A model generated the notes under the pieces. The model was not told where the DNA came from. It was given only the letters and a program-made list of their open reading frames with translations, and did no database searches. A program made the translations under genes and the position numbers. From positions 7,254,001 to 7,318,000 of the forward strand of contig OY755187.1 in assembly GCA_963576735.1 (NCBI GenBank): 64,000 nt of DNA, given 5' to 3'. The DNA comes from Bedellia somnulentella (Eukaryota; Arthropoda; Insecta; Lepidoptera; Bedelliidae). This document shows positions 11,501 to 21,952 of the stretch, piece after piece. How positions within the stretch are numbered: position 1 is the stretch's first letter; the number at the start of each line of letters is the position of its first letter.

Positions 11501-12110
11501 TATTATCAGCTTTACAATGTATAGAACAACAATCATTTGAGAACTCCAAATGGTTGATTTTTAGTGACAGTATGAGTGTACTTACTAGCTTGAGAGTCCA
11601 TAAACTGCACTCTTCAATTAACAATGTTATATATGAGATCAAAGAACTTTGGAACCGATTAATTTCATTGTTTAACTTAACAATGGAATTCCTCTGGGTG
11701 CCAGCACATGTTGGTATTGATGGAAATGAAAATGCAGAAAAAATATTACCTTACCATATACTGATTATGTTGCCAGCATTAGACAAGAAATTCTAAAGGA
11801 TTGGAAGAAAAAATGGGATGATGATGTTCAAACTTTGCAAAAAGGGGTTTGGTTTGCTACAATATCTAATACTGGAATTAATAAAACACCATGGTTCTGC
11901 GAATTTAGAACTACATTGAATAATCCAAGACATTTTTACTCTATTATCAACAGACTTAGACTGGGACATACTCGTTTGAATGCTCACCTGTTTAGAATGA
12001 AAATGATTGATACACCACAATGTAACTTTTGTAAAACTAATGATCAAGACATAGATCACATTGTATATTCGTGCTCATCCTTTGGCATACAGCGCCTCTT
12101 GCTTATGGAT
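8551..12110 (+). pseudogene. I-type LINE ORF2: endonuclease, RT, RNase H, degenerate
   Basis: Domains in order across several frames: AP-endonuclease start (IMQWNSQSL at about 8570, SETWLKPN), endonuclease core (AGDFNAHHTSWG at 8950), reverse transcriptase (9665-10867), RNase H (IYTDASK near 11375, then a SDSMSVL segment and WVPAHVGIDGNENAE), and a C-terminal C-x2-C-x6-DIDH-x4-C finger near 12020-12075. A C-terminal RNase H points to the I clade. The palm motif reads YAHD instead of YADD near 10540, so a catalytic aspartate is lost. Several frame changes (near 8780, 9170, 9665, 10860, 11117 and 11790) show a dead copy. It ends where the next LINE begins. Confidence 0.82.
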
Positions 12111-12119
12111 AAGCTATCG

Positions 12120-12642
12120 CTTAGGTCGGGAGGACATGGCTCCAAAGGTTCCGGGTTATAGGCTCAAGCATGTGCCACGACTACCTAATCTGCGCTCACG
12201 GGAGGGTGGTAATCTGCGCTCACGGGAGGGTGGGGTGGGATTTTACGTACGACAAGGTTTAAATGCCAGGTTATCCCCTCATCCCCCTTCTCCGACTGTG
12301 GAACAATTGTGGTTACGTCTAACCGTTAGTGGAATCCGATTACTAGTTGGCACTGCGTACCGCCCGCCCTGGCTTAACGTTCACCAATTCTTTGATTCTT
12401 TGACAGAAACTGTCTCATCAAGCAGTGACTATGACAGAATTTTACTCCTAGGAGATTTTAATATTGACTTCTCTGATGACAAAGACCGTAACTATCGAAG
12501 TTTGACCCAATTTTTAACGACAGAAAACTTGAGACAAGTGGTTAAAGAACCTACTCATTTTACAGAACACAGTGAAACAGTTATTGACTTAATTTGTACT
12601 GACGCCCCTACTCGAACCGTAGATGTATTCCATATTCCTGAA
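12120..12642 (+). pseudogene. CR1/L2-like LINE endonuclease domain, 5'-truncated
   Basis: The frame contains VPGYRL, GGVGFYVRQGLNARL, GTAYRPPW, LLLGDFNIDF and EPTHFTEHSETVIDLI. These are consecutive motifs of an AP-like endonuclease of CR1/L2/Jockey LINEs. The N-terminal part is absent, as expected from 5' truncation on insertion, and the copy abuts the tail of the I-type LINE. A 24-bp tandem duplication (12186-12209 and 12210-12233) repeats an in-frame NLRSREGG. The reading runs into the MITE at 12643 and resumes at about 13134 with HHAFV. Confidence 0.8.
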
Positions 12643-13133
12643 TTCGGTATGCAAAGTTTTACTAAAGTGATGCTGATTACAAAACCAATTCGAGATATTA
12701 TGGTTATAAACAATATTTTCTTGAAATTATATCAATTGAAGCTAAGATGACTGTTATTTTATCAAAAAACTGTAACAGTGTTTGACCTTCAATGTTGTTT
12801 CAAAGACATGGTTTTGCAGTTTATTAGTAAAATATCGAAAAGCATAGGTTTGTTTAGTATAGTATCGTAATAATTTCGTTTGACATCACAAATTCGTGAT
12901 ATGTTTTGCAACCAGCAACATTATTATAAAACATTTCGCTACATTTGCATGTCGCTACGTGATTTTATCAATCGATGACGTCATTAAGTACAAAAGTTGA
13001 ACAATCTTCAAAAAATCATAACTTTACAATTACTCATTTTAAATGGAAAATATTCAAATTAGTGTTTTATTTTCGTGTTTACTACCGAATAAAAATATTT
13101 AATAAATACCAAAAAAAAACTTTGCATACCGAA
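12643..13133. mobile_element. MITE with 18-bp perfect terminal inverted repeats
   Basis: The ends are TTCGGTATGCAAAGTTTT (12643-12660) and its exact reverse complement (13116-13133). The interior is AT-rich and non-coding. The element sits inside the LINE endonuclease codons between PEF and GHHAFV. Cutting it out leaves CCTGAATGGGGCATCATG, which reads PEWGHHA in frame, so the insertion is precise. A duplication of GAAT or AT at the ends is possible but ambiguous because it overlaps the repeat. No transposase is encoded. The superfamily is unresolved. Confidence 0.8.
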
Positions 13134-15290
13134 TGGGGCATCATGCTTTTGTTACAATGGAAATTGACTTAAAGAAACCGAAACCTGAACCAAAATGTAT
13201 TACTTATCGTCCACTGACTGATATTGACTTAGACATATTTAATAACGAAGTTGAAAACACAAATTGGAAATCAATTGAAGTACTTGACGACATTGAAGAA
13301 ATGATTTCCCAATTCAATATCATAATCACTGAGTTATTTGATCGTTACGCTCCTATAAAAAACAATACTTGTTGAAGACACCCCAAAGCCATGGCTTACT
13401 TCCAATATAAGGCTGATGATGAGACTTCGGGATAAAGCACAACGAAGAGTTAAGAGAGAAAAAACTGTCGCTAGCAAACAATATTATAAAGATATGAAAC
13501 GTCATATCATAAATACGTGCTGTAAAGAAGGCTTTTTTGAGCATTGTGTTAATAATAATAGTAGGGACCCACGAGCTCTTAGGAAAAACTTAAAACGATA
13601 CATATTACCAAACAAGCGAGATGTGGAACTTCCTACTTATTTTCATGATGCCGACAAGATAAATGACTTTTTTGTACAGTGCCTGGGAGTAGTAATGTTA
13701 ATTTATCTGATTTGACTTTATATGAATTCACCCGCTACGGAGATACCACCTTTTTGATGGAGCCCGTGACTAGCGATACTGTTTTTAAAGCTGTCACAAA
13801 AATAAAAACAAAAGCAACAGGTCTTGACAAAATTAATATTGACATGATACTTCTTACATGTCCTACAACACTTGACATACTGACGACCATTGTAAACAAA
13901 AGCATCATCTCAAGTAAGTTCCCCTCCATTTGGAAAACCGCCAAAATTACGCCACTCCCAAAGAAACCAAACCCTACCCTTATTTCCGATCTACGAGCAA
14001 TAAGTATACTTCCATGTGCATCGAAGAAGCTTTCAAAATATCTGGAGGAGAATAATATTTTGCCACAGCTTCAATCAGGTTTCCGCAAGAGTCATTCTAC
14101 AGCTACAGCACTGTTGGATGTAGTTGATAATATATTAAAAGATCGAGATGGTGGATTAAGCACATTATTGGCATTATAAGACTTCTCTAGGGCTTTTGAT
14201 TGTATGTTTACAACCCTGGCTCTATCCAGAATGTCGTATTATGGATTTTATGTCGGTACAGTGCGCTGGTTTGATAGTTATTTGTCCGACCGAAAACAAT
14301 TTGTTGAGTTGCGTAAGAGGAACGGTGTTACGCATTCCTCTTCGATCGGGGAGTCCCCCAAGGATCAATATTAGGCCCACTTCTATTTGTTCTATATGCC
14401 GCAGATTTGGCTAATATTATAAAAAACTGCAAATTTCATTTATATGCTGATGATCTCCAATTGTATATTTCTACTCATCCCAAAAACACCGTTAATGCAG
14501 TAAATAAACTGAATGATGATCTACATCAAATCGTTACTTGGTCGGAGAAAAACTGTCTTGTTCTGAACCCGTTGAAATCTAAATTCATGGTTCTTGGTAC
14601 CAGAACTCAGATCTGTAATACGTTGGAGGCCCTGAAGACTTGTGATGTAGCTATTATGGACCAACCATTGGAAAGAGTCGAAGAAGCACGAAACCTTTGC
14701 ATACTGATGGACGGGGAACTGCGGTTCGAAAACCATGTTCTGTCAGTTGTTAGTAACTGCTTCTATCGACTCAAAGTTCTTTACAATATTCGCGATTACC
14801 TAAGTGTGGATTTGCGTCTTCACCTTTGTGAATCGTTGATATTGTCGAGATTAAACTACTTTGACGTGGTCTGTACGGTTGCATACTGGGTCGTACACAG
14901 AGGCTTATACAGCATGTGCAAAACGCTTGCACACGTTTTTGTTTTCGTGTTCCTCGCCGTGCCCATGTCACCCTGTATCTGAACGAGGCAAATCTATAAA
15001 ACATTAAGAATCGTAGATTTTTACACCTCGCAACGCTAATGTTCGGTGTGGTAAAGCTAGAATCACCGGCTTATTTGCATAAAAAACTGCAATAGTCATC
15101 AAGTGATTATCAGTTCAAAGTCAGGGCGATCTTGCCATTGCACCGATCAGTGGCGTTTCGAGGTAGTTTTAGGTTTGCTGCGTCTAAGTGATGGAATGAC
15201 ATTCCTCCACCCATCCGAGCTGTGACTGGTAGGACCACCTTTAAGCGCAAGCTTAAAGAGTACCTATTTATAAAGTGTTATTGTGTTATT
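13134..15290 (+). pseudogene. CR1/L2-like LINE reverse transcriptase, frameshifted
   Basis: Continuation of the LINE after the MITE: end of the endonuclease (HHAFV), a basic linker (13416-13715), then reverse transcriptase motifs KITPLPKKPNP, SGFRKSHSTATALL, SRAFDC, a damaged GSPPRIN in place of the usual G-PQGS, and the catalytic YADD near 14441-14452 ([10 protein letters not shown]). Thumb and C-terminal sequences continue after a frame change near 14880, to NDIPPPIRAV at about 15195-15225. Frame changes occur near 13375, 13685, 14180, 14400 and 14880. The catalytic YADD remains, but the coding region is dead. Confidence 0.8.
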
Positions 15291-15770
15291 TTTCTAATTA
15301 TCATTTGGCTGTGATTTTTATACCATCGTTGTAGTTATTTTGTGAAGATTTCATTGTAGGCATGTTGGTTTTGTTGTTTTTTAATGATGTGGTTTGTATA
15401 AATGGAATGTTACCTTAAAATGTATTTTATAAATATATTTTAGTACTTAGTTTATCGGCTACCCTCTTGTTGTTTGTTTGTGTTTTTTATTTTTTATTAT
15501 TATTTTGGCACTGGCTGAAAATCAGTGCTACTAGTACCCAGTACTGGTAGAAATATCTTGAGCCAGTGACCATTTCTTTAGTAAGAACAGAACATATTGC
15601 GTGTTATGTAATTTTTAAAAAAAATATTGTTAAAGATGTAAGTGTATTTGTGTTAAGTGTAGTGTTTTTTTTTTTTAAATTTATATCATGTTTAGGTCAT
15701 AAGTACTTTGTAAGTGTGTTCTTACTTTTTGAATAAAAATTTTTTCTTCTTCTTCTTCTTCTTCTTCTAC
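15291..15770 (+). other. 3' untranslated region of the LINE ending in (TTC)n
   Basis: AT-rich 3' region following the LINE reading frame. It ends with AATAAAAATTTTTT and about nine TTC triplets at 15742-15768. A simple-repeat tail is usual for CR1-group LINEs, so this probably marks the element's end. Confidence 0.6.
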
Positions 15771-15957
15771 CTGTTAGTCCAGCTTCTGTTAGTTCCCTTA
15801 GATCTCCTTCCTCTCGTTCGTCCCGCCCAATCCCTTTTTTCCCAGTATTAAACTCTAGTTTATGTAGAATTTTTGAATATTGAATATTCTTTATATTTAT
15901 ATACATATATATATATTGAAGTATAATATATTTAAATGGGAGTGTGCTAGGGGTAAC

Positions 15958-17334
15958 ATGACTGAAGAGGAAATTTCGAATATCTCTATAAATTATGATT
16001 ATTTTGTTAATGGTTATCGAGCTAATGAAGGACCATTAGCGATCGCCTTCTATGAGATGTACGCGCAGTTCAAAGCATCCGACATGGAGAGGGACATGAT
16101 ACATGCATTGTTTACCATGCTGTCCCACTTGACTAAGGGACAAAACAAGACTGAAGCATGAATCATGTCTCGTTACAAGCGAGTTCAGGACAATTACTCC
16201 GGATTAACTGATTCGGATGTTACAGTAGTTCAGGAGTTCAGCTTACTTCACAACAAGTTGGAGATGACAGCCGAACAGATCTTTGCAGTATTGGCTGCGA
16301 GTTACAAATGTCTACAAGGATCACCAGCATCATCTCTCTGCTGGATAATTGAGCAAGCAGTGGCTTCTAACATAACAAGTGCTTTAACCGTTGCTGATGT
16401 AGTGACCAAGATGTTGCTTATGCCATTAGACAGCATTATGAATGACTCCGTGCCTGAGATACAGTTCCGAAATATCGTGAAACTAGCCATGATGGTCATA
16501 ATCAATAGATTCATAACCTTAATAGGACCTACAGTAATTGTTAAAGAATATGCTGACTTAGCTTATGTGTGTCTCCGGATCCAGAAAAGAGGTAGCAGGG
16601 GATCTGACAAATTCAGTATGAATGCTTATGCAGGTGAGTTAACATCTTATCTCACAGGAAACAAAAATGATTTAGACGCTGTTGCCACCGGTATAGCAGA
16701 AATGTCTAGTGCTATGTCGGCTAAGTCTATCTCACTGGAAAATACTGTGCATAGATATATTCCTTAACAAGTTGGTATTTATAATGTGGGTGGTGAGGAC
16801 TACGTATATGTGGAAATCAAGGGATCAGATAATACTGGTCATGAAAGTACTGATGAAGGGTTTTCCCCGGTATCTTTACCAGGTTCAGTTGATCGGAGTA
16901 ACTTACCTCCAGAGTTGAAGAAATCTAATAAGCAATACTCTAGAATGCCCATTACCGAGTTACCTAAGATAGTTCGTGAGCAGGAATCTGTTAAAGCGAA
17001 AGCTTTTCGACGAATCATGTCCGAGCTCTCTATGTGTGGTTTAAAGTCTTCAGCTTATTTCGAGAATGCTCTCAATACATCTTATAGGATTCCCTATATG
17101 GACATATCTGAAGAGCTAAAGGCTGACATGGTATTATAGTTGGGTGATGAAGCGAAGATTTATTTCAATGATCATAAGCCCCGCACTCTCAACAGTTCAG
17201 ATAATGAACATGCATCTATGGCCACTATTGAGGAGTTTCCTCACTTTTACAAGAGACCACGAGCTGCAATCCCTCGAGCTATCCCCCTCCCAGTCGGTCA
17301 TCAACATGCTCGAGGAGGCCAACCTGATGAGTAA
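15958..17334 (+). pseudogene. candidate endogenous viral nucleoprotein (negative-strand RNA virus), three stops
   Basis: One continuous frame of about 459 codons begins with an ATG at 15958 and ends at a TAA at 17332-17334. It is broken only by stops at 16159-16161, 16765-16767 and 17137-17139. No frameshift is present. Composition is less AT-biased than its surroundings and there is no intron. The central part is alpha-helical with a hydrophobic core (about 16450-16620), and the C-terminal part is polar. Length and layout suit the nucleoprotein that coats the genome of mononegaviruses, for which endogenous copies are common in insects. No retroelement motif is present. The viral family (artovirus- or nyamivirus-like is my guess) is not proven, and another origin is possible. 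Confidence 0.45.
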
Positions 17335-18600
17335 ACTCACATTTCTAATTTTCTAACTGTACCATCTCCGATCTCTAGTAATTAATTGCGAGTTGCATTC
17401 ATATACCAATAAAAATATTTAGTGTACCGTACGTAAGTAATAATAGATTAATAATAATTAGGGTATGATTGGAAATTGTGGTTTTGTATGTGAATAATAT
17501 ATGTACTATATAAATGTTTTCTTTCTGTTTGTAGTAACTTTTTTATATATATAATATTTTTATATACTATATATGTATATCTCTAAATGGGTCATTCTAT
17601 GGACTAGATATTTTTGTGTTCGGATGATATAACGTAATTACTACGATTCCTAAACCCGCTTTTGGAGCGTTACCTGCAAGAATAGTCCTTAATCTATAGA
17701 TGATATATAAATTTCCATATACAATTACAGAATTAAGTATAAAAAAATCGCCGACAGTACATGACATGTCACGTCCTGTCGACTGTTCGGAAACGACATC
17801 AGCACATTTAAAAATCAATTATAAAGAGACTCGTTCATTAACAGTTCATTATTTCATAATTTTAGATCAAACACATCGTTGGCTTGATTTTAACGAAGTT
17901 TTAATCAAATCGTCTTGTAACATAAAAAGTTATTGATAGTTCTACGACGTTCGTAAATTCCCCGTCATTCCTGTCTACCATGAAGGATTGTATTAGTAGG
18001 AATCGAATTTATTAGTGTGTAAACATTATTTTCCGTTAATGGCAACACTAAATCATACTTGTCAATATACGAAGAAAAAGAATTGCACAACAAAACGGTG
18101 TTGGTGATATTTTTGTTTGAAAGGGTGTTCTACAGGTCTATAGAGATCAAGCGTCACTTCTGGAAAGATCGTAAAAAGGTCAATTTCATAAAAAAACTAT
18201 TTTCACTTCGTGGCTTTATGAAAAAGAGGTATTTTGTCACTAAGATTTACCAAAAATAAACTTAATCTCAAAAAGATATCACTGCTATTAAATTTCTCAC
18301 ATCTGTCGACCTCACACCTGTCGACTGTTTGGTAGACAGAAGTGAAAATCATAGACAGAAGTGATTAATTCTTCGTTATAAAGTGATTTTACAACTAATA
18401 ATTTTTGTTTGTAATTTTTTATGTTCATAGACTCTTACTATGATGATATTGGACAATTATTTATATGATTATCATGCATTTAAGATATTTTAGAAAACTG
18501 ATCGACAGATGAGATGTTAGTCGACAGGAGTGATGAATTCTAGGAATATATTTTTTCTGGAATAATTTTTTTTTTTTTTTTTTTATTAAATTAAGTTTGA
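17335..18600. other. AT-rich region without a recognised gene
   Basis: No coding region I can support. The stretch 17520-17590 is a TA-rich low-complexity run. The motif TGTCGAC or its complement recurs at about 17778, 18304, 18318, 18500 and 18522, in both orientations, next to AGACAGAAGTGA-like sequence. This may be the worn ends of a non-autonomous transposon, but no clean terminal repeat or target duplication is visible. A T-run lies at 18568-18583. Confidence 0.5.
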
Positions 18601-18605
18601 ATACT

Positions 18606-19395
18606 TTATATAGGATTATTTCTGTACAATAGGCCATTGTTAATCAAAAATCCCTTATTACTCCAGTAAGTTGCCTTTTCACTGCAGGTCCCTTCTAGGG
18701 AATTAATAATTGATTCAAGATATTTATCTTTTGCTTGCTCGCATCGTATCTCAGAAGGCTTCTTGGCTGGTATGTCAATTGTCACAGTACAGATTCCGCA
18801 GCATTTTGCTGTCTCGGCTGTACATGGTGGTCTTGATAAAGTGTCTGCCACAACATTTGTGCGCCCTGGAGTATATTTTATATTTATATCATATGATTGT
18901 AGTTGAAGAGCCCAGCGAGCTAATCTACCAGTAGGGGACTTCAAATTCATCAACCCTTTCAAGGCTTGGTGATCAGTAACAACAGTTATATGTAGACCTT
19001 CGATATATCCTCTGAATTTTGAGATTGCCCATACAACTGCTAAAGCTTATCTCTCTGTTGTCGTGTAGTTCATTTCCGCTGGCGTTAGCAAACGACTTGC
19101 AAATTCAACGGGATGCTCGTCAGGGCCCTCCCCCTGCACCAAAACTGCTCCCAAAGCGTAGCTGCTGGCATCCGTCTTAATAACATACGGCTTTGTACTA
19201 TCAGCTTGTCTGAGGATTGGAGCGGAGGTAAGGCGATTCTTCAGTTTTAGATAGGCTTGCTTTTGTTCTAGGCCCCATTCCCATTTCACCCCTTTCTTGG
19301 TTAGGTAGAAAATGATCCTTTTTTCCGAGATGTAACTCCAACCGAAGAGATCAGTTGTCGGAATTGTTCGTCGGTAAGACTACTTGTAGACATTT
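18606..19395 (-). pseudogene. Ty3/Gypsy RNase H fragment fused to a gag start
   Basis: Reading leftwards, an ATG at about 19394 opens MSTSSLTDEQFRQLISS, which resembles a Gypsy gag N terminus. After about 25 codons it jumps to the RT-connection and RNase H domain: KWEWGLEQKQAYLKLK, then YVIKTDASSYALGAVLVQ, VVTDHQALKGL, and a terminal YTPGRTNVVADTLSR. A stop lies at 19044-19046 and the copy ends near 18606. RNase H removes element RNA during reverse transcription. Protease and reverse transcriptase are missing, so this is an internally deleted copy. Confidence 0.75.
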
Positions 19396-19415
19396 TATCT
19401 TCAGTATTTCTCTTC

Positions 19416-19982
19416 TTATCGTAGTTGAATAAATTTCGTAAGGTGATCCTGATAAACTAATATAAACCTGTATGGACCATCTGGGTTTGTCTGCATGTCT
19501 ATGAGATCTACCTGGCAACGGCTATTTAGTTCGTTTGATAAAATTGGTTTCACTACCAGCCCTTTTCGGGTTGCTTTTTGTTTCATTTGACAAGGCTTGC
19601 ACAAACGAAGATACAGAAGAATGACGTCCTGAGTAATATTAGCGCCGTGTCCGATACTCACGAGTATTTCGTGAAGAACGTCGAACATTTCTTCATTCTT
19701 GACGTAGTATTTGAGATTATCGGTATTTTCAACAGATCTTGATACAGGTATAATTAATTTTTCAACGTCACCAATACAACACACATCGAATCATTTTAGA
19801 CGGCGATATTGTAACGTTGAACGTTTTGCAGACATTTTCGCCTCTTTAACTTCTTCAATAAATTTCAAATACTGATCATTATTCAAGTAACTGACGTTAT
19901 CTCCATGTTTATTAGAAAATAAGCACTGAAATTCCGTTAAAAAACTTGATTTCATTGACGACAAATCTTCATTAGCAGCCAT
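19416..19982 (-). pseudogene. KRBA2/GIN-like integrase-derived gene, N-terminal half
   Basis: An ATG at 19982 opens a helical N terminus. A TGA at 19788-19790 interrupts it, and the same frame resumes with a region ending LCKPCQMKQ, then RCQVDLIDMQ and LVYQDHLTKF. This order and wording match the integrase-derived proteins often called KRAB-A domain-containing protein 2-like in arthropods, which descend from Ginger/Gypsy integrases. The zinc-binding HHCC region is partly deleted, since only GHG and the CKPCQ side remain. The catalytic core is cut off after its first acidic position, at the junction with the Gypsy fragment. Family assignment is from motif recognition only. Confidence 0.6.
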
Positions 19983-20186
19983 TTAAATTTTGGTATTAAC
20001 GAGAGAAAAAGTACGTGTGATTTGCACGGTGTCACAGAGCGAAAAGACACGTTCGGGAGCGAGCCGGGACGCTGGCGGGGTGGAGCGGGTGGCGGGTGGA
20101 AGACGGCCGTGCGACTTGTTCGCACTTGCTTATGCAGGTACCTACGATTCACGATGGAACCAACTTTAGCCACTGGGATTTGGCTA

Positions 20187-20310
20187 CAACTAGTTTTAGC
20201 CGATATGACAACGGATAAAACTAGATGTAGCCGAAATCAGCCGGCTAAAGCTAGGATTAGCCAACCACCCTTGGCTGCACCTAGGTTTAGCCGGCTAAAC
20301 CTAGGTGCAG
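20187..20310. repeat. cluster of near-perfect palindromes rich in TAGCC/GGCTA
   Basis: A perfect 36-bp palindrome without spacer lies at 20275-20310, centred on TTTAGCCGGCTAAA. Just upstream, GGCTACAACTAGTTTTA (about 20187-20204) pairs with a reverse complement at about 20217-20233, with one mismatch and a short loop. GCCGGCTAAAGC lies between them. Together these would fold into consecutive hairpins. No coding region is present. Confidence 0.8.
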
Positions 20311-20916
20311 TCGCACTTCGGCTTTTAGCCGTAACATATATATATATACTATACCTAACCTATATATATATATATATACCTGATTTTTTAGCAAATAAAT
20401 AAATAAAAAAAACACTACATAGCAGAAAAATTTTACATTTCCGTTTAAATAATTTATTTTTTTAGATTTTCTGGATACGCAAAAGATGGCTATGGCTGGT
20501 CACACCAAACTACAACTAAATAGCCAAAAAGTTCCCTTAAACAGGTATTAATAGTAATCTCGTAAAATACACTACGTACTACTATTATGAGCCACACGAC
20601 CCATAAAATTTAATTTTCCCTCCAATACTTAAAGAACCACAGCATTAAGTGCCATGCCTCCGACAAATTTTTATTCTTTTTATGGCAATGATAGCGATAT
20701 TTACCACAAAGAAAAGCCGTTTTTTCATTAATTTGAATGATATCAAGCAACTCGGTCGTCATTATAGTTTTATTATATTATTTAAATAAATTTAGGTTTT
20801 TAACTATGTGAATATAACCGAATTATGTTAATGTCAGATTATTTTTTTAAATTCAAGCAATATTTTGCCACTGATGGTGAAGAAGAATATTTAAAATAAG
20901 AATTTGTTAACTTATA
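20311..20916. other. non-coding flank of the Gypsy element
   Basis: A (TA)n run lies at 20337-20379. On the minus strand a 50-codon open reading (ATG near 20763, ending near 20611) has ordinary amino-acid composition but no match that I recognise. The TATA just before 20917 is the left target-site duplication of the Gypsy element. Confidence 0.5.
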
Positions 20917-21541
20917 TGACGACGGGGGCGCCTCAGGAGCATTTTTAAAAAGTGTGACGTCAGCATTGCTGACGTCACAAATATTGGTATCATCCTGACG
21001 ACTCATCATAGGTCTTCGAAAGAAAACTCCAGCAATTCTCCAAGATTCGTTTATTCGTCTTGCAGCGTAACGGCGTTCCAAAGGGAGGTCCGCACCGTCC
21101 GACGGTTCGAGCAAGAATGCCTGTCGCCGGCGGTGCGGCCGTATTTATAGGAAGCATCGCACGTGCAAGTTGCATGACGTCACTTGTTTACAATAGGAAG
21201 CGTCGCACGTGCAAGTTGCATGACGTCACTTGTTTACAATTTTTAGTTTTAAGTATTGAAATTACAATAGCAATGCGTTATTTTACTGCACAATTAATTC
21301 TGAATAATTAATTGATGTTTTATGAACTTATTTAACAATACTTTAATTGGTATTTGATCAACTTAACTGATTAAATATTTGAATCAAATGTCGCGTCAAA
21401 ATTACATTAACAACATGCTAGTTTTCATTACAATCAATTCTAAATAATCAATTGAAGATTTCCTGTACTTATTTAATAGTAATTTGATTGATTATTTGAT
21501 AAACATAATTATTTAAGTATGTGAATCATCCGTCGCGCCGA
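20917..21541 (-). repeat. 3' LTR of the Gypsy element
   Basis: In element orientation the LTR begins TCGGCGCGACGG and ends CCGTCGTCA. It includes a copy of the first 31 gag codons, which here run into flanking DNA. Four TGACGTCA octamers lie at 20955, 20970, 21175 and 21221. A minus-strand TATAAATA is at 21142-21149. Two 46-bp tandem units (21149-21194 and 21195-21240) differ at one base. Direct comparison with 26144-26768 defines the boundaries. Confidence 0.92.
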
Positions 21542-21604
21542 TACGGCCATACTGACAGGCGGTGCGCGCTCTGCACCAGCCTTATTGAATTTTGTTCTTG
21601 TGGG

Positions 21605-21910
21605 TTCTCGTAGTCTCGTAGGGTCTCGTAGAGTCTCGTAGGGTCTCGTAGATTCCTGTAATAGCAGAAAGAGATTTTTCTGAGTAGTGGATCTGTGGGC
21701 AACTTGCGTCGCTTTATCTTATTAGTTTTATGTAATCATAGTTAGTTGTAGCATATCAGTGCTAGTAATATTAGTTAGTTCTCGGAGTTGTTATTGCAGT
21801 GGTCTCGAAGGTTCTCGGAGATTCTCGGAGGGTCTCGTAGATTTCTCGGGGGGTCTCGGAGGGTCTCGTAGATTTCTCGGAGGTTCTCGGAGGGTCTCGT
21901 AGATTTTCTG
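21605..21910 (-). repeat. TCTCG tandem repeat array in the Gypsy 3' UTR
   Basis: Sixteen TCTCG cores, mostly as (G)GTCTCGTAG or TTCTCGGAG units, occur in two clusters (21605-21650 and 21778-21905). They lie between the pol stop and the 3' LTR. They are spaced roughly 9-12 bases apart in each cluster. In position this resembles clustered binding sites for a DNA- or RNA-binding protein, but no factor is shown by sequence. Confidence 0.8.
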
Positions 21911-21952
21911 AAGGATTTTATGAAATTATTGAATATTGAGTTGCTTACCCCA

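Noticed and set aside
18298..18540. Repeated TGTCGAC/GTCGACA motifs as transposon ends
   Set aside because: The order and spacing do not form a clean inverted repeat and no target duplication is visible.
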